Assembly (NCBI GenBank): GCA_956465555.1
Contig: OY101131.1
Location: 757,469 to 821,468 of the forward strand
Direction: 5' to 3'
DNA: 64,000 bases
Origin: Nitzschia sp. pyKryTriq1
Lineage: Eukaryota; Bacillariophyta; Bacillariophyceae; Bacillariales; Bacillariaceae
The notes under the pieces are model-generated. The model was given only the letters and a program-made list of their open reading frames with translations. It was not told the DNA's origin and ran no database searches. This document shows, piece after piece, positions 1 through 9,785 of this stretch (within the stretch, counting starts at the first letter, position 1; each line of letters opens with the position of its first letter). The position numbers were made by a program, and so were the translations under genes.

Positions 1-645
1 GACGTGCGTTCTATTCCGAGAGATGGAAAGCCGAAGGATCAAGATTATCCCGAAATGCTTTGGCAACGAACTCCGGGCGACGATATCCCAGGGCTGCCTG
101 AAGAAGAAGATATCTTCGATCGTCCAGGCGACGTTCGGTCGATTCCTCGCGATGGCAAGCCAAAGGATGAAGATCATCCCGAGCTCATCTGGCAGCGTAG
201 CCCAAACCAACTGGCCCCGGGTGTCCCGGAGGAGGAGGATATCTTCGACCGACCTGGTGATGTCCGATCCGTTCCAAGAGATGGAAAGCCCAAGGACCAG
301 GACTATCCTGAAATGCTTTGGCAAAGGACTCCCACGGGCGATATGCCGGGAGTGCCTCTGGAGGAGGATATCTTCGACCGCCCCGGTGATGTCCGATCTA
401 TTCCCCGGGATGGCAAACCCAAGGACCAGGACCACCCCGAAATGGCATGGGCCCGCAGCCCAAATAACAAGGCGCCGGGTGTTCCGGAGGATGAAGACAT
501 CTATGACCGTCCCGGCGACGTCCGGTCGATCCCTCGCGACGGGCGCCCCAAGATGCCCGATGAACCGGAATACGGATGGCAGCGTTACCCCAGCGCTCCC
601 GTAGTTGAGGAAGATGACGATGAACCTTTCGAGCGCCCTGGTGCT
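1..645 (+). repeat. 129-bp in-frame tandem repeat in LRR gene
   Basis: Units begin at 1, 130, 259, 388 and 517, exactly 129 bp (43 codons) apart. Each starts DVRS(I/V)PRDGKPKD and ends near (F/Y)DRPG. The fifth copy is degenerate. Most differences fall at third codon positions, so the units are constrained at the protein level. Confidence 0.9.
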
Positions 646-2442
646 GTCAGCGCTACTCCTCGTTCCAAGGGACCCGAAGAGGAGCCCGAGGATCAACCGT
701 ACGACTGGAATCGCCACCCGACGACGGCCAACCCCGATATGGACTGGAGCGCAGACAAGCCTGAGGATGCCTTGTGGAAGAAAGACCAGCCTCTTTACGA
801 CTGGTCCGGGGCCAGACCCGACAAGCCGGTTGCTGTTCCCCGGCCAGGAGAAGGCGAAGAACCCGAACCTGACTATGACTGGTCCAGCGACAAACCCGAA
901 GATGCCTTGTGGAAGAAGGACGAACCTCTATACGATTGGGCAGGCGCCAGACCAGATACGCTGGCTGCTCTCCCCCGTCCTGGTGAAGGCGAAGAACCCG
1001 AGCCTGACTACGACTGGTCTAGCGATAAGCCCGACGACGCTCTGTGGAAGAAGGAGGAGCCCAACTACGACTGGAGCGGAGCTCGCCCTGACGAGCCTTT
1101 CGATCGACCCCGTGATATGGTAGCCACGGAGCCTTCGTCGCCGCTGGACGACGACGAGGAAATCGCCACCCCACTTGACGATGACTTGAGCGAATATAGC
1201 CAGGAAGACGAAGATGAGCCAAAGCCCGTGACTGGCGTCCCCTGTGCTGCCTGGACGTTCTTGGCCCTCGGTGTGGTCGCAGGTGGCTTGGCAAACGCTG
1301 GTGGCGCCGCTGGGCCTACGATCGCTTCCCCACCGGTGAATAACTTGTTCGAGGCTAACCCAAACGCCGAGACTGCCACTGATAAATTCTTCCCAGATCC
1401 AAACAGTCTTGCTCCTTGTGCCAACGACGCAGCATGCGGAGTTGTCATGAAGGGTCTTGGACCCAATCTCCCTCCTAGCACCCTTGCTCTGATGGACATT
1501 CCAGGAACTTGCCAGTCCAAGGCACGTGATTGGTTGCGTACAGGAAAGGATGTTTTGGAATTCAACGCCGAGCGTATCCGTCAGCGTTACGCAGTGACTG
1601 TGTTCTTCTGTGAGACTGACGGAGGTGATTGGTTGGAGAATGATATGTGGCTGTCGGATTTGCACGAATGTGACTGGTACAATCGTCTTGGATTGGACCC
1701 GTGTAACCGTGTGGAACAATTTGAAATTCTACGTATTCATGACAACGGTCTCCAAGGAACTCTAGCACCAGAAATGTCGATCTTGTCTTCTCTCTATGAA
1801 TTGACACTTTCTGACAACATGATCACCGGAACTTTCCCTGGGAACTACGCTGCGTTGTCTGAATTGGACACTTTTGTCCTTGCCTTTAACCAGTTTGAAG
1901 GCCCGTTGCCGGGTTTCATCTTCCGATTCCCGGACATGGTCTACTGGGATATTGCCTACAATCGTTTTACTGGAACCTTGCCGCAAGACATTCCTGAACG
2001 AATGCCCGACATGCAGGTGATGATGATGGAAAACAATGACATTAGCGGCACTATTCCCACCAATCTGGGAACATTGAACTTGCGTCGTGTCCACATGGAT
2101 GACAACGCCTTCACAGGAACCATCCCCACGGAATTGGGTCTACCTCCTCGTCTCAAGAATCTGTACTTGCATGGCAACCAGTTGACCGGAGGTATTCCGA
2201 CCGAATTTGGAAACTTGCAAGTGTTGAATGCATTGACTCTCCACTACAACAGTCTAGGTGGAAGCAATGGCAACTCCAATGGCAACGCCAACGGCAACGC
2301 TAATGGCAACGCCAACGGCAACGCCGCAGACGTCGATGAGAGCATCTGTAACCTCATGTATCAGAAGAAACTTTCTACTATTTCAGTGGATTGTGAATCT
2401 GTGGCCTGTGAGTGCTGCACGTGCGGTGACGCCGACATTTAA
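1..2442 (+). CDS. LRR membrane protein, 5' end outside window
   Basis: The frame is open from base 1, with no ATG in the visible N-terminal part, so the start lies to the left; the stop is TAA at 2440-2442. The visible 813 residues have three parts. The first about 390 residues are acidic, Pro-rich tandem repeats of two kinds (43 aa with core DVRSIPRDGKPKD, then 45 aa with core DKPEDALWKK). A hydrophobic Ala/Gly-rich stretch at about residues 413-440 (AAWTFLALGVVAGGLANAGG) is the likely membrane segment. The remainder has several Cys, about six plant-type LRRs (L-x-G-x-(I/L)-P, e.g. NDISGTIPTNLG, NQLTGGIPTEFG), an Asn/Gly run (NGNANGN) and a Cys-rich tail (CECCTC). I infer an LRR ectodomain with a repetitive domain on the other side of the membrane. 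No kinase domain is visible. LRR proteins of this kind are numerous in diatoms; ligand and role are unknown. Confidence 0.85.
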   Translation, partial: DVRSIPRDGKPKDQDYPEMLWQRTPGDDIPGLPEEEDIFDRPGDVRSIPRDGKPKDEDHPELIWQRSPNQLAPGVPEEEDIFDRPGDVRSVPRDGKPKDQDYPEMLWQRTPTGDMPGVPLEEDIFDRPGDVRSIPRDGKPKDQDHPEMAWARSPNNKAPGVPEDEDIYDRPGDVRSIPRDGRPKMPDEPEYGWQRYPSAPVVEEDDDEPFERPGAVSATPRSKGPEEEPEDQPYDWNRHPTTANPDMDWSADKPEDALWKKDQPLYDWSGARPDKPVAVPRPGEGEEPEPDYDWSSDKPEDALWKKDEPLYDWAGARPDTLAALPRPGEGEEPEPDYDWSSDKPDDALWKKEEPNYDWSGARPDEPFDRPRDMVATEPSSPLDDDEEIATPLDDDLSEYSQEDEDEPKPVTGVPCAAWTFLALGVVAGGLANAGGAAGPTIASPPVNNLFEANPNAETATDKFFPDPNSLAPCANDAACGVVMKGLGPNLPPSTLALMDIPGTCQSKARDWLRTGKDVLEFNAERIRQRYAVTVFFCETDGGDWLENDMWLSDLHECDWYNRLGLDPCNRVEQFEILRIHDNGLQGTLAPEMSILSSLYELTLSDNMITGTFPGNYAALSELDTFVLAFNQFEGPLPGFIFRFPDMVYWDIAYNRFTGTLPQDIPERMPDMQVMMMENNDISGTIPTNLGTLNLRRVHMDDNAFTGTIPTELGLPPRLKNLYLHGNQLTGGIPTEFGNLQVLNALTLHYNSLGGSNGNSNGNANGNANGNANGNAADVDESICNLMYQKKLSTISVDCESVACECCTCGDADI
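742..1146 (+). repeat. 135-bp in-frame tandem repeat in LRR gene
   Basis: Three copies start at 742, 877 and 1012 (45 codons apart). Each encodes DWS-x-DKP-(E/D)DALWKK followed by YDW-(S/A)GARPD and, in the first two copies, a PRPGEGEEPEPDY linker. This family is distinct from the preceding 129-bp family but has the same acidic/Pro-rich composition. Confidence 0.85.
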
Positions 2443-2863
2443 ACCGTCGGAGCGTGTCGACCGATCTCTTTTGTGCGCACTGAGCTGAAAGAAAAAGTTC
2501 CCAGGAACGGGAGTGTAAAAGAAAAGCGAGAAAAAGAAAGGAATCCACAAGAAGAGCTGTTAGAAAATAGTGAAACCGAGAAATAGAAAAAAGGATCTGA
2601 AAATGCGAAAGATAACAATTGAATAGTGGAACGTATTAAAATTTGACGGGTTTGAAGAATTCATAGAAGCACGGGATCGTCCTACGTCTCATCGACCGGT
2701 ATCGCATCTCATCTTGCTCTTTTATTAGAGTACATAGAGCTACTACTATAGTTAGTACCAGTTGAGTGCGCGTAGTCCTCTCTCTGCTACAGTAGTAGTA
2801 GTAGTAGTAGAGAGAGATCTAACTATCTACACTACTACAGAAATGAATGAACTAAATTAGCTT
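2443..2863. other. Convergent 3' spacer with AGT microsatellite
   Basis: This spacer separates the 3' ends of the LRR gene and the plastid-targeted orphan. The half next to the LRR gene is A-rich, as expected of a 3' UTR. An (AGT)n run lies at about 2791-2810. No coding potential seen. Confidence 0.6.
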
Positions 2864-3721
2864 TTAGTCACGGCTACTCTTTGAACCAGAAGAGGATGCG
2901 GAGTCGTCACCTCTCTTGTTGTTGCTAGATTCCTTCTGTTGAGCACTGCTACTGCTTGTACTTGTACGAGTACTTATTCCTGGCGACGCGGCCAACTGTC
3001 GTTCCAGTTCCGCCTCTTGTATGGAGCGAGTTATCTCTTTCACCTCCAAAATCTTGCGACACATCACAAACCGTTGCCCTCCAGCATACTTATATTGACA
3101 ACGAGCCGTTTCAACTCGATAGTGTTTGCCGTTTGCCAAGCTGATTATGTCTCCCGACGTCGTGGATTTGTCCAACTGGAATTCTCCCAGCAATGTGGAA
3201 GAATCGTCATTATTGGTTGTCAGGGTCAACCGTGAACTCATCAACTGGAGTTCCAGATCCGATCTTTTGAATTTGGACTTGTGCTGCCGTTGCTTCTTGA
3301 CTTCCTGTCTCGTGTAGGGATCCGGCGTAATTTGTTTGACGGCAAAGGGCAAATGGTCACGATTATCGAGTGGCTTGTAGCCTTGACCTTTTCGCGTTTT
3401 GCGTTGGACTTGGGGATCTGCCAACAGATCTCTTTGCAACATTTCCCTTGTCACCAGCCCATTATTGCTATCCCCATCGTCGTCGTTGTTGTCGTCGGCA
3501 TCTTCCCTTTCATCGTCGGGCACAAACCAGCCTTTCTGTAATTCAAGCGCGGACCTCAACGAGAATGGCGCTCGCTGCGTCACTGCCGAGCCTGATTGCA
3601 TCGACGATGACGTCGATAGAAAGGCTGTCGCCCTACCGGTAGTAACAAAACGCAGGTCCCAAAGACAGCACCAGAGCGACAGGGACAGCAAGAAACGTGA
3701 AGAGGACTTTTCGTTCACCAT
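2864..3721 (-). CDS. Plastid-targeted conserved orphan protein
   Basis: Single-exon frame. I prefer the ATG at 3721 (285 aa) over the one at 3796, because it begins a short polar stretch, then a hydrophobic signal core (FLLSLSLWCCLW), then the motif ATAF/LS. That motif resembles the diatom plastid bipartite cleavage context A-x-A-F. The body is polar and acidic (an Asp/Asn-rich run near residue 50). A more ordered part (GKHYRVETARCQYKYAGG, then FVMCRKILEVKEI) looks conserved, and the tail is Ser-rich. I recognise no named domain. The inference is a stromal or thylakoid-associated protein of unknown function. The spacer to the divergent neighbour at 4699 would hold both promoters. Confidence 0.65.
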   Translation of the reverse strand: MVNEKSSSRFLLSLSLWCCLWDLRFVTTGRATAFLSTSSSMQSGSAVTQRAPFSLRSALELQKGWFVPDDEREDADDNNDDDGDSNNGLVTREMLQRDLLADPQVQRKTRKGQGYKPLDNRDHLPFAVKQITPDPYTRQEVKKQRQHKSKFKRSDLELQLMSSRLTLTTNNDDSSTLLGEFQLDKSTTSGDIISLANGKHYRVETARCQYKYAGGQRFVMCRKILEVKEITRSIQEAELERQLAASPGISTRTSTSSSSAQQKESSNNKRGDDSASSSGSKSSRD

Positions 3722-3796
3722 GTTGCACTGTACGGACAGCCAGTACAAGAGACCTCTACGTAACGAGGAATCGTACAAGTAGTGATGTGGGATCAA

Positions 3797-4698
3797 CTGA
3801 GTATGGTAACGGTTAGTGCCGGGTACTACGAGGCAAGAGATGTTGCTGGTATTTCTGGTGTCTTCCTTGCGACACCGCCGTCACCCGTCATGCGGTCGAT
3901 GGGATGATGATGATGATGATGATCGATGATGATTCATTGCTGTCTTCTGTCGTTCTGTATGTTTCCTGTGGGTTTTCTACAGTGCGAATGAGTACTGTAT
4001 TATGTCTACGAATTCGCATCCGCATCAAATCCCCCACGTCATCAGCCTGATGCGCACCGCCACTGTACTATGTACTATGGGTTGACCGCACTGTACCTGG
4101 TACCGGGTGTTTGAAAAGTCATCGATACTTCGGTTCTGGAAACCGGATTTTCCCGCTTTTTCTTCCCCCGATGTGATAGGGCGCGTGAAAATATTCGGTT
4201 CGAACTGCAAAACGTTGCCTGAAAGTTGGTTGAAACCTCATCTGTACAGGTCGAGTCGTCAGACGTGACTTCTGACTGCATGCGTGCAAAAGTTCCCACC
4301 GCAAAAGATGGCGCACATGATTCGGGGTTTTGTACCGGCGCCACGTGGGCCTACTGCAGCTTTCTTCCGCGAGCACTCAACTCGCACAGTAGCTTCAGGA
4401 CGGGGGTCTCTGTGAATATCAGTAAAGGGGTGTTTGAACCCCCAAAACGAAAGGGAAATGAATACTGTACTGTACGGTGGTCGGTGCTTGTACAGTTTCT
4501 TCTGAGAAAAACGAAAAGCGAGAAGACAATGGACTTCGCCATGATACGCAGTCATTCTTGTACTCGTACAGGTCCGTAGTCTAATATTCGTAGACTACTC
4601 ATAATTCTAGTACCAGCTACCGGTATCTGTATTATGCTGCTCGACTGACTGACTGATTGATTGATTGATTGATTGATTATTCGTGCCCCTGGATCACA
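3797..4698. promoter_or_regulatory. Divergent intergenic region
   Basis: Spacer between the starts of the plastid orphan (-) and the CR4-like gene (+). It holds ATG/GAT short repeats near 3905-3935, a dispersed repeat copy (4319-4387), GTAC-containing short palindromes near 4555-4630 and a (GATT)n run at about 4650-4680 just before the + gene. No convincing gene of its own. Confidence 0.45.
4319..4387 (+). repeat. Dispersed repeat, copy 1 (matches 49149-49226 inverted)
   Basis: The core TGTACCGGCGCCACGTGG followed by (G/A)CCTACTGCAG occurs here and, inverted, near 49190-49215. Weaker flanking similarity extends on both sides (GATTCGG to the left, CTCAACTCG to the right). It lies in intergenic DNA in both places and the frames are not conserved enough to call it coding. 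Confidence 0.55.
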
Positions 4699-6819
4699 AT
4701 GTCATCCTCTCTGCCGCCGGAGAGTCCTCCGGCGACTGGACAACCAGAAGCTCCACCCGACTCAGCAGAGGCAGTGGATGGGCACACGGAACAAGGCGAC
4801 GGTGTCGAAGAGGAGGAGGAGGAGCGGGAGGAGGAGAATGAAGCCATCGAAGTCGAAGCGCGTGCCCGGCCTCGAGGTCGAAGGCAACGGAGGCAAAGGA
4901 GAAACAAAATATGCGTGGCGTTTATTTTGCTGGGCGTCTTAGTCGCCGTTTCAGCCCCACTGATCCTGACGCGTAGCACGTACAACTCGGTAGAAACGGA
5001 GAACATATTGTCCATGGAAGTTATTTCGGAGGCGCTGCTGGATATAGCGAGTGACTCAGGTCATTCTTGTGCGATACGGGAGGGCGATCGGTCCGTCTTC
5101 TGTTGGGGGAATCAAATCGGAGTGCCTGCCAATCTATTCGAAGCGAGGCAGATCGCCGTGGGAGACGGGTTCAGTTGTGCCATTCAGCTGTCGAACGATG
5201 CTTTGGTTTGCTGGGGCGATGATTCGTACGCCGACTTTGTGCAGCCGCCATCGGATATGGCGGGAGTTTCTTTTGTGACTGCTAGTGGAGGTACTGTCTG
5301 TGCTGTGGAAAGAAATTCAGGTATGGGGCGCTGTTGGGGGTTTCACGATCAGTACGGTCGAGTAGAATTTTCAATACCCGAATCATCCTCTGGACCGCTC
5401 AAATCCATAGCAGCGCCGAAAAAAGGTAATATCCACCATTTGTGCGCCATTCGGGAGGCAGACGACATTGTGCAATGCTGGAGTATTTCACTCCAATTCG
5501 ATGATCGGGACGAGGCGCTGATCGAGTTTGAAGAAAGCCAAAAGATTGCTGCGCCTGTGACATCTGTGGCGGTCATGGAGGACTTTCTTTGTGCAGTTTC
5601 CATACAAGACGCTAGCCTACAGTGCTGGGCTTTCAACGACACTGCGGACAATGTCCATCTCCCCGAGATTCTGCCAGGAACCACATACACTCGTGTCTTT
5701 CCAGGAAATCGTAAACAATTTTGTGCCATCCAAACAGATGGAAGCCCAATATGTTTTGGAGACAACGGCAAGCCGATCTTCATCCCATCACAAGTAGGCC
5801 CGGTGAAGCAGATCGCGGTGGGAGTTGGGGCGAATCGGAATCATTTCTGTGCGATTCGACAAGACTTGGGCTATGGAGTCTGCTGGGGGCGGGGTGCGTC
5901 TCCTGGCCTGCTGGCTCCCTTGGAGAGCGCCCCCATCTATGCCAAGGATGTTGCCGCTGGTAATGGAAGGATGTGCGCCATTGGAATATATCGAGACACG
6001 GTGGACTGCTGGGGCAGTAAACGGTATCAACTCCTTGTGAGCGCCAGCGGTGTGTCCCTCGGCGAAGAAGTTACGTGTGTTGTCGATTCCGTTGATGACT
6101 ATGCCAAGTGTGTGATTGGTGATGGAACGTTTGTCCTGGATCGAAAGGTGAAGCAAGTGGAAGTGAGCCAAGAAGATTTGATCTGCACAGTGGGGAAATA
6201 TGATGACTCTGTCCGATGCTATCGAACAAATTGTCAGAGAGCGACTTTCCAAAACTATCTTTATTGCACTGGAGTTCCTAATTTCATCGGAAATCCAGAA
6301 TATTCCATGGGAGCGATGGTACAAGATCTTAAATTGAGCCAGCGCCATTACTGCGTGGTCAGAAAATATACCCGGAACCTCGAGTGCGGTACATTGGCAA
6401 ATCTGGCGAGCGCCAACGAAACTGTACCGGAAGCCCGAGTACCGAGTGATCTCTTGGCAATCAAGGACGTTGCATTGGGCCGCTTCTTCACCTGTGTCGT
6501 ACAAGATAATAATGAAATTGTCTGTTTCGGCGACGAAACGAAATATGGTTCGGAATATGTCTTGAACCCGCCCCGCGGAAAGTACTACCGGGCCATTGCC
6601 GCTACGGATTACGAGGCTTGTGCGATCACATTGGACAATTTCGTCCACTGTTGGGGAAGACCGTTTATCTCTTCAATATACGTGCCATCAGACGTTCGTT
6701 TTGTTGACAGGTTAAGAGCTGGCTCGGGGCATTTTTGTGCCGTTTTAGCGAATAGTCAAGTCCTCTGTTGGGGGTCGAACCGAAACGGTGAACTTTCGAT
6801 GGATTACGTCGGCAGCTAG
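4699..6819 (+). CDS. Membrane-anchored protein with 14 CRINKLY4/RCC1-like repeats
   Basis: Start chosen at ATG 4699 (706 aa); an in-frame ATG at 4669 lies inside the GATT repeat and is less likely. Residues 1-70 are acidic then basic. One hydrophobic segment at about 72-92 (ICVAFILLGVLVAVSAPLIL) acts as a signal anchor, predicting a type II protein with the rest in the lumen or outside the cell. The ectodomain has 14 repeats of about 40 residues carrying C-(A/V/T)-(I/V)-x(5-9)-C-(W/F/Y)-G. Examples are HSCAIREGDRSVFCWG, HFCAIRQDLGYGVCWG and HFCAVLANSQVLCWG. Paired Cys plus WG is typical of CRINKLY4-type extracellular repeats and of RCC1/BLIP-II propellers. Fourteen repeats would make two seven-bladed propellers. 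Repeats 9-12 are degenerate at the WG. No kinase is present, so this is not a full CR4 receptor. Its stop is 57 bp from the convergent TatD gene. Confidence 0.8.
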   Translation: MSSSLPPESPPATGQPEAPPDSAEAVDGHTEQGDGVEEEEEEREEENEAIEVEARARPRGRRQRRQRRNKICVAFILLGVLVAVSAPLILTRSTYNSVETENILSMEVISEALLDIASDSGHSCAIREGDRSVFCWGNQIGVPANLFEARQIAVGDGFSCAIQLSNDALVCWGDDSYADFVQPPSDMAGVSFVTASGGTVCAVERNSGMGRCWGFHDQYGRVEFSIPESSSGPLKSIAAPKKGNIHHLCAIREADDIVQCWSISLQFDDRDEALIEFEESQKIAAPVTSVAVMEDFLCAVSIQDASLQCWAFNDTADNVHLPEILPGTTYTRVFPGNRKQFCAIQTDGSPICFGDNGKPIFIPSQVGPVKQIAVGVGANRNHFCAIRQDLGYGVCWGRGASPGLLAPLESAPIYAKDVAAGNGRMCAIGIYRDTVDCWGSKRYQLLVSASGVSLGEEVTCVVDSVDDYAKCVIGDGTFVLDRKVKQVEVSQEDLICTVGKYDDSVRCYRTNCQRATFQNYLYCTGVPNFIGNPEYSMGAMVQDLKLSQRHYCVVRKYTRNLECGTLANLASANETVPEARVPSDLLAIKDVALGRFFTCVVQDNNEIVCFGDETKYGSEYVLNPPRGKYYRAIAATDYEACAITLDNFVHCWGRPFISSIYVPSDVRFVDRLRAGSGHFCAVLANSQVLCWGSNRNGELSMDYVGS

Positions 6820-6876
6820 TAAACTCGCAGTAGGACCAGCTATAATAATACTCCCCAAACCTACAAGTAGCGCTAT

Positions 6877-8452
6877 TTATCCATACAGCACTGTAGGAGG
6901 TTCCACACCACTCCCCACATCTCCCGGGTTCACATACTCATCGTCCTGATCCCAAAGGCTGTACAGTCTCAAAGAATTCTGAAAACACGCCTCGGCGACC
7001 TCTTCCAAGGAAACTCCTTTTACATGGGCTATAACTTCTGCAACTTGTACAATTTGGCAAGGTTCGTTACGCCCCTTGACCATTTTCCCTAGTTCGAACT
7101 TTTTATCAGGCCTTTTCTCCCATGAAGTTCGAATGAAATCGGAGCCCGCGTGAGTATTCTTGATTTCGCCTGCAGATGAATGAAAGGGGGTCGATGAGTA
7201 AACGGGCCCCATGACAATTCTTTTCTCTATGTACTGAGCACACCTGAAACAACTTACAATATGGAGAATCAGTCTCCAACAGAATTTTATCGAGTGGGAG
7301 TGCCTTGACAACCTCCAGGTTCTCCTTGGTTTTCAGAGAGCATCCATTGATCCCTATAAACAACCCCATTGCAATGAATCGCTGCGCCAATTCTAGAGTA
7401 TCGTCAAAGGAATGAACTACGCCATTTGTTCGCCGTCGAGGATTTTTTTGAAGCACCTCCACCAAGTCCGAGCCGACATTTCGGTTATGAAGAAATAGTG
7501 GAAGACCCTCGAGTTCTGGCGTTTCCATAAATTGAAGCTGCCTTTCCAAGTACTTTAGCTGCGTTTCCTTATCACAAAACTCCAGTCGATCATAATCCAG
7601 ACCAATCTCTCCCAGAGCCACCACGCTCTTGTCGGCTTGTCCGTCGATTGCCAACGCTTTGAGCTGCTCCAATATCTCTTCGGCCGGCACACCCTCATTG
7701 TTGCGAAATTCCTGTGCGCACCTTGTGGGATGAACACCGATCGTGCATCCAAAGTAAATGGTGTGATTGACTTGACGTAGACTTCGAACAAGCTCCAAAG
7801 CTCGCTGACTCTCGTTCAGAGTCCCAGCCGTGATAACGATGCGCTTGACTCCGGCCGCTTGGGCTCGCTGCAGCATTTCGTTCCAGTCTGGCTCGTGACG
7901 GGCCTTCCCATGGTAAACTCCTCCAGTGAATCGCTCGTCCAAAAGATTGGCGCCAATATCCACAAAAGAGAGTCCCGAAGAAGCCATTTCTTCGGGTGGC
8001 GACGAGACGGCTGGCAGATCCAGGAAACCAAACGAGGAGATCGCAAACGCCAACCGGTGCACAGGCTGCCTGTGGAGTGATGGCGTACTGCTACTGCTAC
8101 TTGTATTCCTGCGGTAACTCCAACCATGAAGCCAAGAGCAGGTTCTTCCAATTGGAATTCTATTCAGATGAGGCACGGGTATTTTGAGAGCGGAGGCTGC
8201 GCTGATGCCGCAAAGAAGCAACACGATGTAGCGATGTCTGCTGCTACTGCTACTGCTACTGCTACTGCTGCTACTACCTGTACTCTTGCGATGATGGACG
8301 ACAACTGTTGGTTCGTTCTTCAACCATCGGCTCATTCGAAGGGGGGCACTTTGTCCTTTTGCCCCTTTACGTAATCTCTGCTCTCTATTTCTAGTAGTAG
8401 AACTATTGTCGAACAACCGCGGAGGGGGGGAACAACGCAACAAAGCCGACAT
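6877..8452 (-). CDS. TatD-family metal-dependent DNase (TATDN1-like)
   Basis: Two exons, 8452-7258 and 7169-6877, joined across an 88-nt GT-AG intron; 495 aa. The junction restores the family motif ETDSPYC-EIKNTHAG. Core features of TATDN1 are visible: FVDIGANL at the start of the barrel, IGVHPTRC, GEIGLDYDR, LFLHNRNVG, VVHSFD, GINGCSLKT, LLETDSPYC, KGRNEPC. TatD enzymes are 3'-5' exonucleases acting on DNA. The recognisable domain begins at Met 7987. The 150-odd residue N-terminal extension is poorly conserved: it has a 12-residue poly-Ser run from a trinucleotide repeat at about 8235-8275 and a hydrophobic stretch (YIVLLLCGISAASA) that may be a targeting signal. The start is uncertain; 8452, 8335 and 7987 are possible, and the frame stays open to 8536 through a dispersed repeat. 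Confidence 0.85.
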
Positions 8453-8497
8453 GCGGTCGTTGTGATACCGCGTGATCTGATCGCATTTTGCACGTCG

Positions 8498-8548
8498 TTG
8501 AAGAGATTGGAAGTGGTGAGGACTCGAACGAGTCATCTGGTCCCAAAA
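8498..8548. repeat. 51-bp dispersed repeat, copy 1
   Basis: This stretch is identical, except for one base, to 25770-25820. It contains the perfect inverted repeat GACTCGAACGAGTC. Here it sits just upstream of the TatD start. The two copies are 17 kb apart, in the same orientation. Confidence 0.75.
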
Positions 8549-9178
8549 GGGTCATCTCGGCCATCCGTTGGAAATGACCAAAACAGAAGATCAACGAAGA
8601 GGAGCAGTGACGATGGCACACAAATCTTTCGACCATCGAGATCGAGATATTACATTAGTTGAAAAGCTTGCTCTACGAGTAAGCCAATAGAAATTTTAAA
8701 AGGCCACCAACCCACCCGGGCGATCTCTCAGGTCGCTTGGGTCAACCGCGCCCCGGTAACACGGAGCCACGGTCACGCCCAATCAATACTACAGTAGCAC
8801 GTTCTGACAGACTACAACTGACACACCTTTTAGAGAAGGGCAGGCGTAAGAACAGAAAAAAGAGTCTATGTTGGACAGATCGCGCGGTGGGTACCCCCCC
8901 GGATGGCCGGCTCGGAAACAATATATTATATCCATATTCGAATTTATATATAACGGAGAGGTCTCTTCAGAATAGTTCGTATGTTGAGGCGATATCTTGC
9001 CAAATTCTGCACATGCATCGACCGCGTCGACGATCGACAATGATACAATACAACAAACATACAACAACAACATTATCTCAACACCACCATCACTCGTCGA
9101 CAACAACAACAATAACAACAACACAATACAATACAATACAACAATAAACCAGCACTACAAGGAGTAATGGTAGGTGCG
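8549..9178. other. Intergenic, CAA/ACA-rich low complexity
   Basis: No convincing gene. An A/C-rich simple-sequence tract (CAA and AATAC units) at about 9045-9145 lies just downstream of the small minus-strand gene and may be its 3' UTR. ORFs across this tract are low-complexity artefacts. Confidence 0.5.
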
Positions 9179-9576
9179 CTAGTCTGCAATGCCTTTCAGC
9201 TTTTTGATGTCGTAGTTGCCGGTCGCCTTGAAATATTTTTCGGCATCAATATCCCACTCACCGTTGTGCTCTTCTTCTGTACTTTGTTCGATTGTTTCTT
9301 TTAGGCGAGCTTTGTGCTCAGCTAGAGATCACAAGCCATCCGCGGAATCACCAAGCCGAGCGAGTTCTGCCACCATCGCCCCCTGGCAGGTTGCTCACCT
9401 GACGGGGTAAGCTTCAGTATTTCATAGTTGACTTGGTGAAAGAATGTGTATCTTGCGAAAACACTAACCAGTTCGATGTTTGCAGGTACGACTTGAGGAT
9501 GAGATGCAGAGAGAGCACCGAAAATATGACGCAATTGGTGTGCGCACGTACCCAGACTCGGATCTGGGTACGACAA
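9179..9576 (-). CDS. 3' part of an unrecognised small gene
   Basis: The last exon (9321-9179) ends in TAG and encodes a charged C terminus (KARLKETIEQ...EKYFKATGNYDIKKLKGIAD). A clean GT-AG intron (9397-9322, 76 nt) joins it in phase to an upstream frame ending NYEILKLTPS. That upstream frame is open to about 9576 but has no ATG, so at least one more 5' exon or intron is missing from my model. The Lys/Glu-rich, helix-prone composition and good splice signals suggest a real conserved protein. I do not recognise the family. It is divergent from the pseudouridine synthase at 9786. Confidence 0.4.
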
Positions 9577-9785
9577 TTTCGGGAGTCACCCAGTTTCGGG
9601 AGCGGCCCAATATGTGCAGGGGACGCGCGTTGTCACGTGATATGCGCGGATGGTGGCAACAGAGGGGCAACAGATACTTGTTGCGCAGAAATTAAAAGGA
9701 AGCAACTGTATTACTCGTACTACTACTCTCAGTGCACTTTTACGCTGCTTTAGCATAGCTTACTCTAGCTAGTAGTAGAGACAAG

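Noticed and set aside
928-1719. Long antisense frame across the LRR gene
   Set aside because: It overlaps strongly supported coding DNA with repeats and LRRs; no recognisable motif in the antisense.
8498-8548. Possible tRNA 3' half (GTTCGAGTCC-like on minus strand)
   Set aside because: The five bases 5' of TTCGAGT do not pair with those 3' of it, and no acceptor or anticodon stem is found.
8737-9147. 136-residue frame ending in a Thr/Asn-rich run
   Set aside because: The tail comes from a CAA/ACA simple repeat; no conserved part.
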